Shown: positions 27,622 through 36,777 of the stretch, piece by piece
Layout: every line of letters starts with the position of its first letter
Position numbering within the stretch: position 1 is the stretch's first letter
Source: Lentimicrobium sp. L6
Lineage (GTDB): Bacteria; Bacteroidota; Bacteroidia; Bacteroidales; UBA12170
Reading direction: 5' to 3'
DNA: 54,521 bases
Assembly (NCBI RefSeq): GCF_013166655.1
Contig: NZ_JABKCA010000030.1
Span: 1-54,521, forward strand
Made by a program: the position numbers and the translations under genes
The notes under the pieces: generated by a model
Database searches by the model: none
What the model was told of the DNA's origin: nothing
What the model saw: the letters and a program-made list of their open reading frames with translations, nothing else

Positions 27622-27994
27622 TTAATGGAAACCATGTAAAATATCAAGCCAAGACTTTTTATGTTTTGGCTTTTTTTATTCTCCGGAACGCAAGTGTCAC
27701 TCACATCTTGTAACCTCAGTTTTGACCCATCAAACGGATTTGTAATTGTTAGCAATCCTGATTTCATCGAAAGCATCAATACCCTTATCAACAAATTTCC
27801 GAGCCCAAACCTTTTGGACATTTTCTGGACAATGTTCTGATTTTTGGATTTACTTATTCACACTTACGAGTTAAATAGCTACATTTGCTAACAATATCGC
27901 TACGTTCCTATATTATGGTAAACAAAAAGTATCGATATTGCATATACATTAGTGAATAGAGTCAATAAACACTCCTTGAGTCGGAGCTAATATT
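27622..27994. other. Gene-free stretch with possible gene remnant
   Basis: This 373-bp spacer holds the copy 4 terminator (27647-27678). It also has a minus-strand stop-free stretch of about 38 codons without a start (stop at 27730-27732) reading KVWARKFVDKGIDAFDE. That could be the tail of a decayed gene. A candidate -7 box TACATTTG for the LruC gene lies at 27880-27887, leaving a long leader of about 107 nt. Confidence 0.3.
27647..27678 (+). terminator. Terminator after lipoprotein copy 4
   Basis: AGCCAA (27647-27652) pairs with TTGGCT (27666-27671), with partial inner pairing, followed by seven Ts. It begins 26 nt after the stop codon. Confidence 0.7.
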
Positions 27995-30052
27995 ATGAAA
28001 ATGAAAAATTTTAGATTATTTGCCTTCTTATTTGCAGGAAGCCTATTAGTAAGTTCATGTGCTAAGCACCTTCCAAAACTGGAACAAGATCCAAATGCAA
28101 CATCTCAAAACGCATCAGGCATGGGTGATGTGAAAGCAGCAGCAAATTTCAATTGGGAAACTTCTACAACAGCCAGCATCGAAATTCAAACTTTAGACCA
28201 TAGTGACAATGCTTTCCCAAACGTAAAGGTGAGCATCTTAACCGACTTTCAAGACAAAGGTGGTTCTGTTATCATTAATGGTATCAGCAATGCGAATGGT
28301 ATATTTGAATTAGATTATAAATTCCCTGGTCATTTATCAGAAGTGGTTATTGCCACCAATCATATTGGATTTGTTAATGAAGCCATGGTTCCTATAGTTG
28401 ATGGTCGCATTAATTATACATTGGGAGGCAGTGAAGAAACAGCCTTAAATCAAGTTTTTACTCCTGCACCACTAGCAAAAGCTTTAAAATCAAGTCATGC
28501 TACTAACATGACCATTAATTATATGGGGAGCTATAATAGATGGGGCGTACCTAATTATCTAGAATCTCCTGGAGACGATATTTCTCCTGAATTAATGACA
28601 CAAATTAACGCCGCTCTTCCCGAAAATCGTCCTGTACCAACATATCATCCTGAATACCTTTACGATGTCAATCGTCAAAATTTAACTCTTGTTGCCGATG
28701 CTGATGTATGGGTTACTTTTGTGCACGAAGGAGCTGGATACACCAATGCCCTTGGTTATTATACATATCATAGAGATTTCCCTCCTCAAACTATTGAAGA
28801 TATTGAAGAATGCAAGATCATTTTTCCTAATGTTTCCTACAGAGGTAGTGGTGGTAAATTAAACTCAGGAAGCAAAGTGCATTTAGGAAGCTTTCCTGCT
28901 GAAACTGTTATAGGTTGGGTTTTGCTTCGTAATGGTTGGAATCAGACTTCTCAAACTGTGAGCACAGGCGCTGGAGCAATTTTCAGTGACAAAATTTTAA
29001 ATCCCGAACCTAATGAAGAGTATAGACAACACGTGGTATTATTGCATAACGAGGGCGAGAATACCTTTGTCATTAGCTTCGAAGATTTAATTCGCCCAGG
29101 TGGTGATAATGATTTCAACGATGCTATCTTCTATGCCTATGTTGACCCTATCGACGCTGTTGAGACTATCAACTTCCCTCCTCTTGATTCTGACCCAACT
29201 GACACAGATGGTGATGGTATAGAAGATGGAATTGACGAATATCCTGAAGACCCTGAACTGGCTTTCAATAATTATTATAGCAGTTTAGACCATTACGGAA
29301 CTCTTGCCTTTGAAGACTTATGGCCATCAGTAGGTGATTATGATTTCAACGACCTCGTTATCGATTATAATTTTAATAGAATCACTAATGCTCAAAACGA
29401 TGTAGTGAAATTAGATGCTAAATTTGTGGTGAGAGCCATTGGAGCTAGCTTCCATAATGGGTTTGGATTCGAGATGCAAGGAATAGACCCTGCAGATATC
29501 GAATACATCAACGGTCAAAATTTATTACACGATATTATCGCTACCAATGCCAATGGAACTGAAGCAGGACAAAGCAATGCTACTGTGATTGTATTTGACG
29601 ATGCTTGGGACCATGGACATGGAAACACCAAAGAGAGCCAAGAGTTTATTGTTCCTGATACCATGACAATAAGCATAAAACTAAGTAGCCCCATGGATGT
29701 AGCTGACTTTGGACTAGCACCATTCAACCCATTCATTTTTGTGAATGGTGAAAGAGGCCGCGAAGTTCATCTAGCCAATTATACACCTACCGATTTGGTG
29801 GATGCTAGTTATTTTGGACAGTATTCTGACCGTTCTAATCCTGAAGAAGGAAGATATTACAAAACAGAATTTAATTTACCATTCGGTTTAAACATTGCTA
29901 GTAAACTTGACTATGCTCTAGAAAAATCACCAATTAACGATGCACATTTAAAATTCATCAATTGGGTGGAAACAAGCGGCAGTAATTATCCAGATTGGTA
30001 TATGAATAAGAGTGGTTACAGAAACGATTTGAATATTTATCACATCGACTAA
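27995..30052 (+). CDS. LruC-domain lipoprotein
   Basis: This 685-aa Bacteroidota surface lipoprotein has lipobox VSSC at about residue 22. Residues about 45-140 look like a carboxypeptidase-regulatory/beta-sandwich module. A DUF4114-like segment at about 369 has GDNDFNDAIFYAY. A Ca-binding type Asp-rich strip (DTDGDGIEDGIDEYPEDPE, about 402-420) precedes the LruC-type core GDYDFNDLVIDYNF near 447. LruC proteins are known from Leptospira and many Bacteroidota; function is poorly defined. It is monocistronic, with a strong terminator. A second in-frame ATG (codon 3) is possible. Confidence 0.85.
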   Translation: MKMKNFRLFAFLFAGSLLVSSCAKHLPKLEQDPNATSQNASGMGDVKAAANFNWETSTTASIEIQTLDHSDNAFPNVKVSILTDFQDKGGSVIINGISNANGIFELDYKFPGHLSEVVIATNHIGFVNEAMVPIVDGRINYTLGGSEETALNQVFTPAPLAKALKSSHATNMTINYMGSYNRWGVPNYLESPGDDISPELMTQINAALPENRPVPTYHPEYLYDVNRQNLTLVADADVWVTFVHEGAGYTNALGYYTYHRDFPPQTIEDIEECKIIFPNVSYRGSGGKLNSGSKVHLGSFPAETVIGWVLLRNGWNQTSQTVSTGAGAIFSDKILNPEPNEEYRQHVVLLHNEGENTFVISFEDLIRPGGDNDFNDAIFYAYVDPIDAVETINFPPLDSDPTDTDGDGIEDGIDEYPEDPELAFNNYYSSLDHYGTLAFEDLWPSVGDYDFNDLVIDYNFNRITNAQNDVVKLDAKFVVRAIGASFHNGFGFEMQGIDPADIEYINGQNLLHDIIATNANGTEAGQSNATVIVFDDAWDHGHGNTKESQEFIVPDTMTISIKLSSPMDVADFGLAPFNPFIFVNGERGREVHLANYTPTDLVDASYFGQYSDRSNPEEGRYYKTEFNLPFGLNIASKLDYALEKSPINDAHLKFINWVETSGSNYPDWYMNKSGYRNDLNIYHID

Positions 30053-30084
30053 GAATATAAAAGAATTAATCAACATCAATCATC

Positions 30085-30118
30085 AAAAGAGCTGTTCTAA
30101 CCGACAGCTCTTTTTTTT
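30085..30118 (+). terminator. Strong terminator after LruC gene
   Basis: AAAAGAGCTGT (30085-30095) pairs perfectly with ACAGCTCTTTT (30104-30114), followed by a run of Ts to 30118. The T-run is shared with the mtnA -7 box. Confidence 0.9.
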
Positions 30119-30125
30119 ATCTTTG
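30118..30125 (+). promoter_or_regulatory. -7 box TATCTTTG for mtnA, near-leaderless
   Basis: TATCTTTG begins on the last T of the preceding terminator and ends 7 nt before ATG 30133, so transcription would begin only a few bases before the start codon. Confidence 0.5.
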
Positions 30126-30132
30126 AATAAAA

Positions 30133-31245
30133 ATGAAAGTTGGTAACCAATCATATAGAACCATTTGGGTAAACCCGGAGAAGCCAGAAGTAGTACAAAT
30201 TATTGATCAAAGATTCCTCCCCCATCAATTTGTGATAAAGGAACTCAACAGATACAGCATGGTAGCCGAAGCCATTAAAGACATGTGGGTAAGAGGAGCG
30301 GGTCTCATTGGAGCTTCTGGTGCCTATGGGATTTATTTGGCTTGCTTGACTTTAAAACAAAATGATAACTTTGATTCCAAACTCACTAAAGCAGCTCAAT
30401 TGCTAAAATCTACCCGTCCAACGGCTGTAAACCTAAGCTGGGCTATTGACAGAATGTTAGTAGAATTGCAAGATCTTATAGAATTAGAGGAGCTTAAAAA
30501 TAGAGCACTAGCTATAGCGAATCAAATTGCTGACGAAGATGCAGAAATGTGCAGAAAAATTGGTCAACATGGACTACAAGTATTACAAGAGCTTCATCAT
30601 AAGAATCCTCAAAGAGCACTTAATATTCTCACCCATTGTAATGCAGGATGGTTGGCTTTTGTGGATTATGGTTCGGCCTTATCTCCCATTTATGCAGCAC
30701 ATGAAAAAGGAATCCCAGTTCATGTTTGGGTAGACGAAACTAGACCCAGAAATCAAGGGGCATCATTAACAGCTTGGGAATTAAAAGAGCATGGCATACC
30801 ACACAGCATCATTGCAGATAATACTGGTGGCCACCTTATGCAACATGGTTTGGTTGATATGGTGATAGTGGGAAGCGACAGAACCACTAGAACTGGTGAT
30901 GTAGCCAATAAAATAGGAACTTATTTAAAAGCATTAGCCGCATTTGACAATCATATCCCTTTCTATGCAGCTCTACCCTCCTCCACCATCGATTGGAATT
31001 TAAGGGATGGTATTAAAGAAATCCCCATTGAAGAAAGAGATGCACATGAAATAAAATACATGAGTGGACTGAGTAAAGAACACAAAATAGAAGAAATTCT
31101 GATCTGTCCGAAAGATAGCCCTGCCGTAAATTACGGTTTCGATGTTACTCCTGCTCGACTTATTACAGGAATCATCACAGAAAGAGGAATCAGCAAAGCC
31201 AATGAAGAAGAAATGCTAAACCTATATCCAGAAAGGAAATCATAA
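30133..31245 (+). CDS. mtnA: S-methyl-5-thioribose-1-phosphate isomerase
   Basis: This enzyme isomerises 5-methylthioribose-1-phosphate to the ribulose form in salvage of the SAM by-product methylthioadenosine; related enzymes also act on 5-deoxyribose-1-phosphate. The N-terminal WVRGAGLIGASGAYGIYLA is family-specific. The catalytic pair is C169 (THCNAG) and D249 (VGSDRTTRTGDVANK), matching C160/D240 of the B. subtilis enzyme. At 370 aa it is typical. Its stop overlaps the ATG of the next gene (TAATG), so the two are coupled. eIF2B-alpha-like paralogues share the fold but usually lack this full set. Confidence 0.94.
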   Translation: MKVGNQSYRTIWVNPEKPEVVQIIDQRFLPHQFVIKELNRYSMVAEAIKDMWVRGAGLIGASGAYGIYLACLTLKQNDNFDSKLTKAAQLLKSTRPTAVNLSWAIDRMLVELQDLIELEELKNRALAIANQIADEDAEMCRKIGQHGLQVLQELHHKNPQRALNILTHCNAGWLAFVDYGSALSPIYAAHEKGIPVHVWVDETRPRNQGASLTAWELKEHGIPHSIIADNTGGHLMQHGLVDMVIVGSDRTTRTGDVANKIGTYLKALAAFDNHIPFYAALPSSTIDWNLRDGIKEIPIEERDAHEIKYMSGLSKEHKIEEILICPKDSPAVNYGFDVTPARLITGIITERGISKANEEEMLNLYPERKS

Positions 31246-31829
31246 TGAGCGACGATGGTATTATTAAATTCCAATATGATTGGAAAAAAGAAGAATTACA
31301 AAATACAAAAAATCTGGAGGAGCTTATATATTATAGAGACTTGGCCCATGAAAAGAAATATATTGGAGTTTATGAAAATGGAATTGGTTATGGAAATATT
31401 AGCATACGAGCAGAAGGTGGATTTTTAGTCAGCGGTAGCGCCACAGGCTCCATTACACCATCCAATTCAAACCACTATTCTTTGGTTCATCAATGGGCTA
31501 TCAAAAACAATAAGATCTGGTGCACTGGACCAATAGCAGCCTCCTCCGAATCACTAACTCATGCTGTCATCTATCAAGAGCTTCCACAAATTAATGCCAT
31601 CCTCCATATCCATCATCTTCAACTTTGGAACCGATATTATCATTCTTTACCCTCCACCTGTTCTCACATACCTTATGGAACAACAGATATGGCTAGCGCA
31701 GTGAAATTCCTTATCCGAAATCAGCAAGAAGACGAAGGCCTATTTTTAATGAAAGGACATAAAGAGGGATTGCTAGCTTATGCTAAAGATATGAAATCTG
31801 TTTTTCAAATTTTTGAGGATCTATTTTAA
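31245..31829 (+). CDS. Class II aldolase/adducin-family enzyme, MTA or 5-deoxyribose salvage
   Basis: This 194-aa zinc-dependent class II aldolase-fold protein has the usual active-site pattern: the catalytic-type acid E102 (AASSESLTHAVIY), zinc ligands H121 and H123 (ILHIHH), and a third His at H172 (KGHKEG). Its coupling to mtnA points to either MtnB (methylthioribulose-1-phosphate dehydratase) or the aldolase of the DHAP shunt, which splits the sugar phosphate into DHAP and an aldehyde. No mtnC, mtnD or mtnK lies in the window, which leans towards the shunt but does not prove it. A gene symbol is withheld for this reason. Confidence 0.82.
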   Translation: MSDDGIIKFQYDWKKEELQNTKNLEELIYYRDLAHEKKYIGVYENGIGYGNISIRAEGGFLVSGSATGSITPSNSNHYSLVHQWAIKNNKIWCTGPIAASSESLTHAVIYQELPQINAILHIHHLQLWNRYYHSLPSTCSHIPYGTTDMASAVKFLIRNQQEDEGLFLMKGHKEGLLAYAKDMKSVFQIFEDLF

Positions 31830-31908
31830 TCATTTGCTAGTTTATTCATAAAAAATCAAAATTGAATCCTGCATTTAAATCTTGGGCTATTATTTCCCAA
31901 AAACTAAT

Positions 31909-31916
31909 TACATTTG
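31909..31916 (+). promoter_or_regulatory. -7 box TACATTTG for gldF operon
   Basis: TACATTTG matches TAnnTTTG and ends 28 nt before ATG 31945. A TTGG at about 31882-31885 could be a distant -33 element but the spacing is long. Confidence 0.45.
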
Positions 31917-31944
31917 CAGCTATTAATCAGGATTTTCTTAAGCA

Positions 31945-32676
31945 ATGTTTACACTATACATAAAAGAAATCAGTTCGTTTTTAAATTCATTGATAGGCTA
32001 TATCGTGATCATCGTTTTTCTATTGATCAACAGTCTCTTCTTATGGGTTTTTCCAACTGAATTTAACATCCCAGAATTTGGATACGCCTCCATGGAATCT
32101 TTATTCCTCATGGCCCCATTTGTATTTTTATTCCTCATTCCTGCCATTACCATGCGCATGTTTTCCGAGGAAAAGAAATCAGGAACCATAGAAATCTTAC
32201 TCACCCAACCCCTAAGTGATTTACAAATCATTATGGCTAAATTCTTTGCAGGTGTAAGTTTGGTTATCATTAGTGTTTTACCAACTCTAGTATTTTTAAT
32301 CACCATTTATATCTTTGGTTTTCCGGCAGGAAATGTAGATCTAGGTGGCACCTGGGGATCCTATATTGGATTAATATTTTTAGGGGCAGCCTTTGTAGCT
32401 ATTGGCCTTTTTGCTTCTTCCATAACTGACAATCAAATTGTAGCCTTTATATTAGCCATTGTTATCACTGCTTTTAGCTATTTAGGCTTCGAGATCATCT
32501 ATTCTCTTGACCTTTTTGGTCCAGTAGATTTATTTATTAAGTCCTTGGGAATTAGTGCCCACTACGCCTCCATGAGTAGAGGGGTGATTGACACTAGAGA
32601 TTTAATCTACTTTTTCAGCTTTGCTGCTGTTTTCATCATGTTAACTAAAATATCTCTTGAATCACGTAAATGGTAA
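31945..32676 (+). CDS. gldF: Gliding ABC transporter permease GldF
   Basis: This membrane permease of the GldAFG ABC transporter is associated with gliding motility in Bacteroidota. It has 243 aa with about six hydrophobic helices, begins MFTLYIKEISSFLNSLIGYI, and has the ABC-2-type core (FSEEKKSGTIEILLTQPLSD) that is characteristic of the family. It is followed after 6 nt by gldG; the ATPase gene gldA is not in the window. In some lineages gldFG act in cell-surface assembly without obvious gliding, so the phenotype cannot be read from the genes. Confidence 0.92.
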   Translation: MFTLYIKEISSFLNSLIGYIVIIVFLLINSLFLWVFPTEFNIPEFGYASMESLFLMAPFVFLFLIPAITMRMFSEEKKSGTIEILLTQPLSDLQIIMAKFFAGVSLVIISVLPTLVFLITIYIFGFPAGNVDLGGTWGSYIGLIFLGAAFVAIGLFASSITDNQIVAFILAIVITAFSYLGFEIIYSLDLFGPVDLFIKSLGISAHYASMSRGVIDTRDLIYFFSFAAVFIMLTKISLESRKW

Positions 32677-32682
32677 GCTGAC

Positions 32683-34428
32683 ATGAAAAACACAAGAAAC
32701 AATCACCGAAGAAATAATATACTACAGCTGGTTTATGGTCTTATCATCATCATGACCATCAATATCATTTCGAATTATGTGTATACCCGATTCGATCTCA
32801 CCAGTGAAAAAAGATATACCCTCTCTCCTGCCACCATCGATATGCTGGAAAACCTAGATGAATATGTATTCTTCAAAGTTTATTTAGATGGGGATTTCCC
32901 TGCTGGTTTCAAACGCTTAAGAAACGAAACCAAGGAAATGCTTAATGAGTTTAGGGCTTATAGCAAATATATTGAGTTTGAATTCTCTAACCCTTCCGAA
33001 AGCAGCGATGAAGAAGAAAGAAACAAGGTTTATAAATTACTCATGGAAAAGGGCTTACAACCCACCAACCTTCAAGTAAACGACAAAACAGGAAATTCCG
33101 CACAACTTATCTTCCCAGGAGCCATTGTGAGTTATATGAATGCCGAAGGGCATGTTGAATTATTGAAAACCCAACTGGGGATGCCTCCGGAAGAAGTTTT
33201 AAATAGTTCTGTTGAGAATTTGGAATTCACCTTGGCTAGCGTCATCCGCCAATTGGCAGTAAATACCAGAGCCAAAATAGCTTTTATAGAAGGTCATGGT
33301 GAGTTGAGTAAAAAAGAAACAGCAGATATAGGTAATGCTTTATCAGAACATTATAGTGTGACCAATATTCGCTTGAATGAACAAATAACTAGTCTTTCCG
33401 ATTTCAAAACCTACGACAGTACCGGAAGAATCATCATCACCAATAAATTTGACGCCATTATTGTTGCTAAACCGGATTCTGCATTTTCTGAAAAAGACAA
33501 ATTCATCATCGATCAATATATCATGAGAGGTGGTAAAGTATTATGGCTCGTAGATCCTGTTTATGCCTCCATGGATAGCCTTCAAAACGCCAGAACAACT
33601 TTAGGTTTTGGATTAGATTTGAATCTCAATGATATGTTCTTCAAATATGGAGTGAGGATGAATCAGGAGTTATTAATGGATTTAAATGCTCGGCCTATCC
33701 CTATTGTTACAGGTATGATTGGAGACCAACCCCGACAGGAATTCCTACCTTGGTTTTATTTTCCTATTTTAACCAGTGCCAGTAAGCATCCGATAGTGAA
33801 TAATATGAACTCCATTATGACTGATTTCTCTGGTACTTTAGATACGGTAAAGTCTGAAAATGTAAAGAAAACTGCTTTATTGGCCTCCTCCGATTATACC
33901 CGAATATCTAAGTCACCTGCACTTATCGATCTACAGATTATGGATAATCCACCAGACCCTAGGATGTATAATCTGCCACCTAAAATGGTTGCCGTATTGG
34001 TTGAGGGGGAGTTCACCTCATTATTTGCCAACAGAATCCCACCTAAATTAGCCAATAACGACAGCATAGGATTTCAAAAAGCAAGTAAAAAAACAGCTCA
34101 AATATTTGTTTCAGATGGTGATATTATCAAGAATCAGTTACATTATAGCAAAGGCTATCCACTTCCTTTAGGATTTGACCAGTATACTCGAGAGACATTT
34201 GGGAACAAAGATTTCATCTTAAATGCCATGAATTATTTAATAGATAAGAATGGCTTAATCAGCATCAGAAGTAGAGAGATAAAACTTCGTCTATTGGACA
34301 AAAACAAGATGGACGAGAATATGTTGCTGATCAAATCGTTAAATGTAATGACGCCCATTGTCCTGATCTTTATCATGGCCTTGTTTCTTCAATGGAGAAG
34401 AAAAAGAAAATATACCGTGAAGAATTAA
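32683..34428 (+). CDS. gldG: Gliding ABC transporter accessory protein GldG
   Basis: This is the substrate-binding/accessory subunit that accompanies GldF (581 aa). An N-terminal membrane helix (about residues 11-30) is followed by YTRFDLTSEKRYTLSPAT, then a large periplasmic region. The C-terminal helix (MTPIVLIFIMALFLQW) precedes a basic tail. The GldG/IFT52-like core includes IAFIEGHGELSKKETADI and ALIDLQIMDNPP. It lies between gldF (6 nt upstream) and a DUF4340 gene (34 nt downstream). Confidence 0.93.
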   Translation: MKNTRNNHRRNNILQLVYGLIIIMTINIISNYVYTRFDLTSEKRYTLSPATIDMLENLDEYVFFKVYLDGDFPAGFKRLRNETKEMLNEFRAYSKYIEFEFSNPSESSDEEERNKVYKLLMEKGLQPTNLQVNDKTGNSAQLIFPGAIVSYMNAEGHVELLKTQLGMPPEEVLNSSVENLEFTLASVIRQLAVNTRAKIAFIEGHGELSKKETADIGNALSEHYSVTNIRLNEQITSLSDFKTYDSTGRIIITNKFDAIIVAKPDSAFSEKDKFIIDQYIMRGGKVLWLVDPVYASMDSLQNARTTLGFGLDLNLNDMFFKYGVRMNQELLMDLNARPIPIVTGMIGDQPRQEFLPWFYFPILTSASKHPIVNNMNSIMTDFSGTLDTVKSENVKKTALLASSDYTRISKSPALIDLQIMDNPPDPRMYNLPPKMVAVLVEGEFTSLFANRIPPKLANNDSIGFQKASKKTAQIFVSDGDIIKNQLHYSKGYPLPLGFDQYTRETFGNKDFILNAMNYLIDKNGLISIRSREIKLRLLDKNKMDENMLLIKSLNVMTPIVLIFIMALFLQWRRKRKYTVKN

Positions 34429-34462
34429 TTATTGATTGACATTTTTTTGAAAAAGATATAGA

Positions 34463-35512
34463 ATGAAGAAGAACAAACTCGTTTTAATTACAATGATTAT
34501 TTTGGTTATTATAGCCATTAGCTTTGTAATGACCGATAAAAACTCTACCCTTTTTGGCAGTGAATCAAATTTCGCGACTAAAGACACTGCCAACATTGTA
34601 AAAATATATATGGCCGATAAAAATGGGAAGTCTCTTACTTTTGAAAGGACAGATCTAGGGTGGACATTAAATGGCAATGGCAAAGCCCATCAATTAAATA
34701 TGGAAATGCTATTGACCACTTTAAAGAGATTAGAAGTTAAATTCCCTGTTTCTCAAAAAGCTCATAATAATGTAGTAAAGGTGATGGCTGGTAATTCCAT
34801 TAAGGTTGAAGTTTATCAAAACGACCATTATATCAATATGGGCTCATTAAAGTTGTTCCCTTACGTGAATAAATCTAAGGTTTTTTATGTGGGGAATGCC
34901 ACCCAAGACAATCAAGGAACGGTCATGCTTTTAGAAGGAGCCGAACGACCTTATGTAGTAACCTTGCCAGGATTTAGAGGTTTTGTGGCCGCTCGTTTCA
35001 CAACTAATCCTAAAGACTGGCTAAGTCATGAAATTTTCAAAATCCCATATCATAGAATTGCTGAAGTTTCTGTGGAATCCCCAGAGCATCCAAGTAAGTC
35101 CTACCAAATCAGAAAAATGGATAAGGGATATGAGATCATGTCTTTGGTGAACCGTCAAATACTACCTGTATATGATACCGTGGCCTTATATACTTTTTTA
35201 GATGCCTTTAAAGACATCAACTACGAGAGTTTGTTAGACGATATGCAAGAGACTAAGGTAGATTCTATTATTCATTCACAACCTGTTTACATCATTAAGG
35301 TAAAAGAAACCAATGGCAAAGAACATGAGATAAAAACTTTCAAAATGAAAGGCTTGCACGATGAAGAATTACATGGTTTTGAAGCTGAATATGATTATGA
35401 TAGAATGTATGGCTGGCATAATAACCAAATGTTGATGGTTCAATATTTTGTTTTTGACAAAATCACCAGACCCATCGAGTTTTTCTATCTCCACCAAGGC
35501 AGAAATGAATGA
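34463..35512 (+). CDS. DUF4340 domain protein of the gldFG operon
   Basis: A 349-aa protein with one N-terminal membrane anchor (about 5-24) and a repeated beta-rich DUF4340 fold outside: segments KNGKSLTFERTDLGWTLNG and SLKLFPYVNKSKVFYVGNA show the alternating pattern of this family. DUF4340 proteins often accompany ABC-2/GldG-type permeases in many phyla, and a structural role in that transporter is inferred. Its stop overlaps the start of the next gene (ATGA), so the flippase gene is coupled to this unit. Confidence 0.8.
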   Translation: MKKNKLVLITMIILVIIAISFVMTDKNSTLFGSESNFATKDTANIVKIYMADKNGKSLTFERTDLGWTLNGNGKAHQLNMEMLLTTLKRLEVKFPVSQKAHNNVVKVMAGNSIKVEVYQNDHYINMGSLKLFPYVNKSKVFYVGNATQDNQGTVMLLEGAERPYVVTLPGFRGFVAARFTTNPKDWLSHEIFKIPYHRIAEVSVESPEHPSKSYQIRKMDKGYEIMSLVNRQILPVYDTVALYTFLDAFKDINYESLLDDMQETKVDSIIHSQPVYIIKVKETNGKEHEIKTFKMKGLHDEELHGFEAEYDYDRMYGWHNNQMLMVQYFVFDKITRPIEFFYLHQGRNE

Positions 35513-36777
35513 TAGAGAAGTTTAAAAAATCGGGATTTATGGGCCCTGTCCTCACTATTCTGAGTGGCAGCACTTTGGCACAACTTATTCCGCTGGCTTC
35601 TGAAATTATTCTCGTCCGACTCTTTACCCCTGCCGAATTTGGTATTTTGGCCCTATTTTTAGCTGTTGCAACTCTTTTTTCTGCTTTGGCCACTGCTCGT
35701 TACGAAATGGCTATTGTGCTTCCTAAAGAAGATGATAAAGCGATAAATATATTGGCCTTATCTTTAACCATTGCCCTCCTCATGACTATTCTCTCCGGAA
35801 TAATTGTATGGATATTTGGAGAACAAATTTCGCAAATAGCAAAGTCTCCAGCTTTATTTCCTTTTCTAAAATGGGTTCCTCTTTTTGTTTTGGTCAGTGG
35901 CATTTTTCAAAGCTTTAATCTTTGGGCAACTCGAAAGAAATATTATAAAAACATTGCCTATTCCAAGGTGAGTCAAAGTAGCACCAATGCTTCTGTTAGT
36001 ATAGGAACTGGATATTTAGGATTTAATTCCATTGGATTAATCTGGGGGCAAATTAGTGGATGGTTTATTGGAAGTCTTCCTTTAATTTTCAAGTTCTGGA
36101 GAAATGATATGAGTTTGCTAAAGTCAGTAAATAGAGTAGAGATAGTAAGACAAGCAAAAGAGCATTCTGACTTCCCCAAAATCAACTCTCTACATGTATT
36201 AAGCGACATAGGACAACAGAGTATTGTGAATATAATTATTTCGCGATTCTTCTCCGATGCTACTTTAGGGTTTTATAGCAGAATGATAAGAATAGTAAAA
36301 GTTCCTGCCGGATTTATTGGTTCAGCTATGGGACAAGTATTCTATCAAAAAGCAAGTGAACAATGGCAAAAGGATAAAGATATTAGAGCGTTATTTACCA
36401 GCCAAGTAAAGATGATGGCCTTATTAGGTTTACCCATCTTTATACTATTAGCGATATTTGGAACCCAGATATTTGGTTTTGTATTGGGTAAAGATTGGGC
36501 TATTGCAGGACATTATGCTCAAATTCTAAGCCCTTGGTTATTTCTAAACTTTCTTATTTCTCCTTTCACACATATTCCTTTAATCACTCAAAATCAGAAA
36601 AGATTTTTTGCGCTTAGTTTAAGTATGAATATCATGGTGATTATTGCCTTTGTTATAGGACATTTTACAGATGGGACTATAGAAACATCTTTAATGATAG
36701 TTTGTGCTTTTCAGGTAGTATTCCATTTATACCTTGGCTACTGGTTTTATAAAATTTCTATTCAACATCCTGAATAA
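35509..36777 (+). CDS. MOP-superfamily polysaccharide flippase (Wzx-like)
   Basis: This 422-aa integral membrane protein has about 12 predicted helices and the Wzx/MATE-like start GSTLAQLIPLASEIILVRLF followed by TPAEFGILALFL. It would flip lipid-linked oligosaccharides across the inner membrane. It overlaps the upstream DUF4340 gene by 4 bp. No glycosyltransferase or polymerase lies beside it, so its glycan is unknown. Its 3' end overlaps the convergent truB gene by 20 bp. It is listed as a flippase by family resemblance. Confidence 0.88.
   Translation: MIEKFKKSGFMGPVLTILSGSTLAQLIPLASEIILVRLFTPAEFGILALFLAVATLFSALATARYEMAIVLPKEDDKAINILALSLTIALLMTILSGIIVWIFGEQISQIAKSPALFPFLKWVPLFVLVSGIFQSFNLWATRKKYYKNIAYSKVSQSSTNASVSIGTGYLGFNSIGLIWGQISGWFIGSLPLIFKFWRNDMSLLKSVNRVEIVRQAKEHSDFPKINSLHVLSDIGQQSIVNIIISRFFSDATLGFYSRMIRIVKVPAGFIGSAMGQVFYQKASEQWQKDKDIRALFTSQVKMMALLGLPIFILLAIFGTQIFGFVLGKDWAIAGHYAQILSPWLFLNFLISPFTHIPLITQNQKRFFALSLSMNIMVIIAFVIGHFTDGTIETSLMIVCAFQVVFHLYLGYWFYKISIQHPE

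Noticed and set aside
27558-27821. 87-aa leftward frame
   Set aside because: It overlaps the end of lipoprotein copy 4 and shows no family feature; only a shorter stop-free stretch in another frame looks like a gene remnant.
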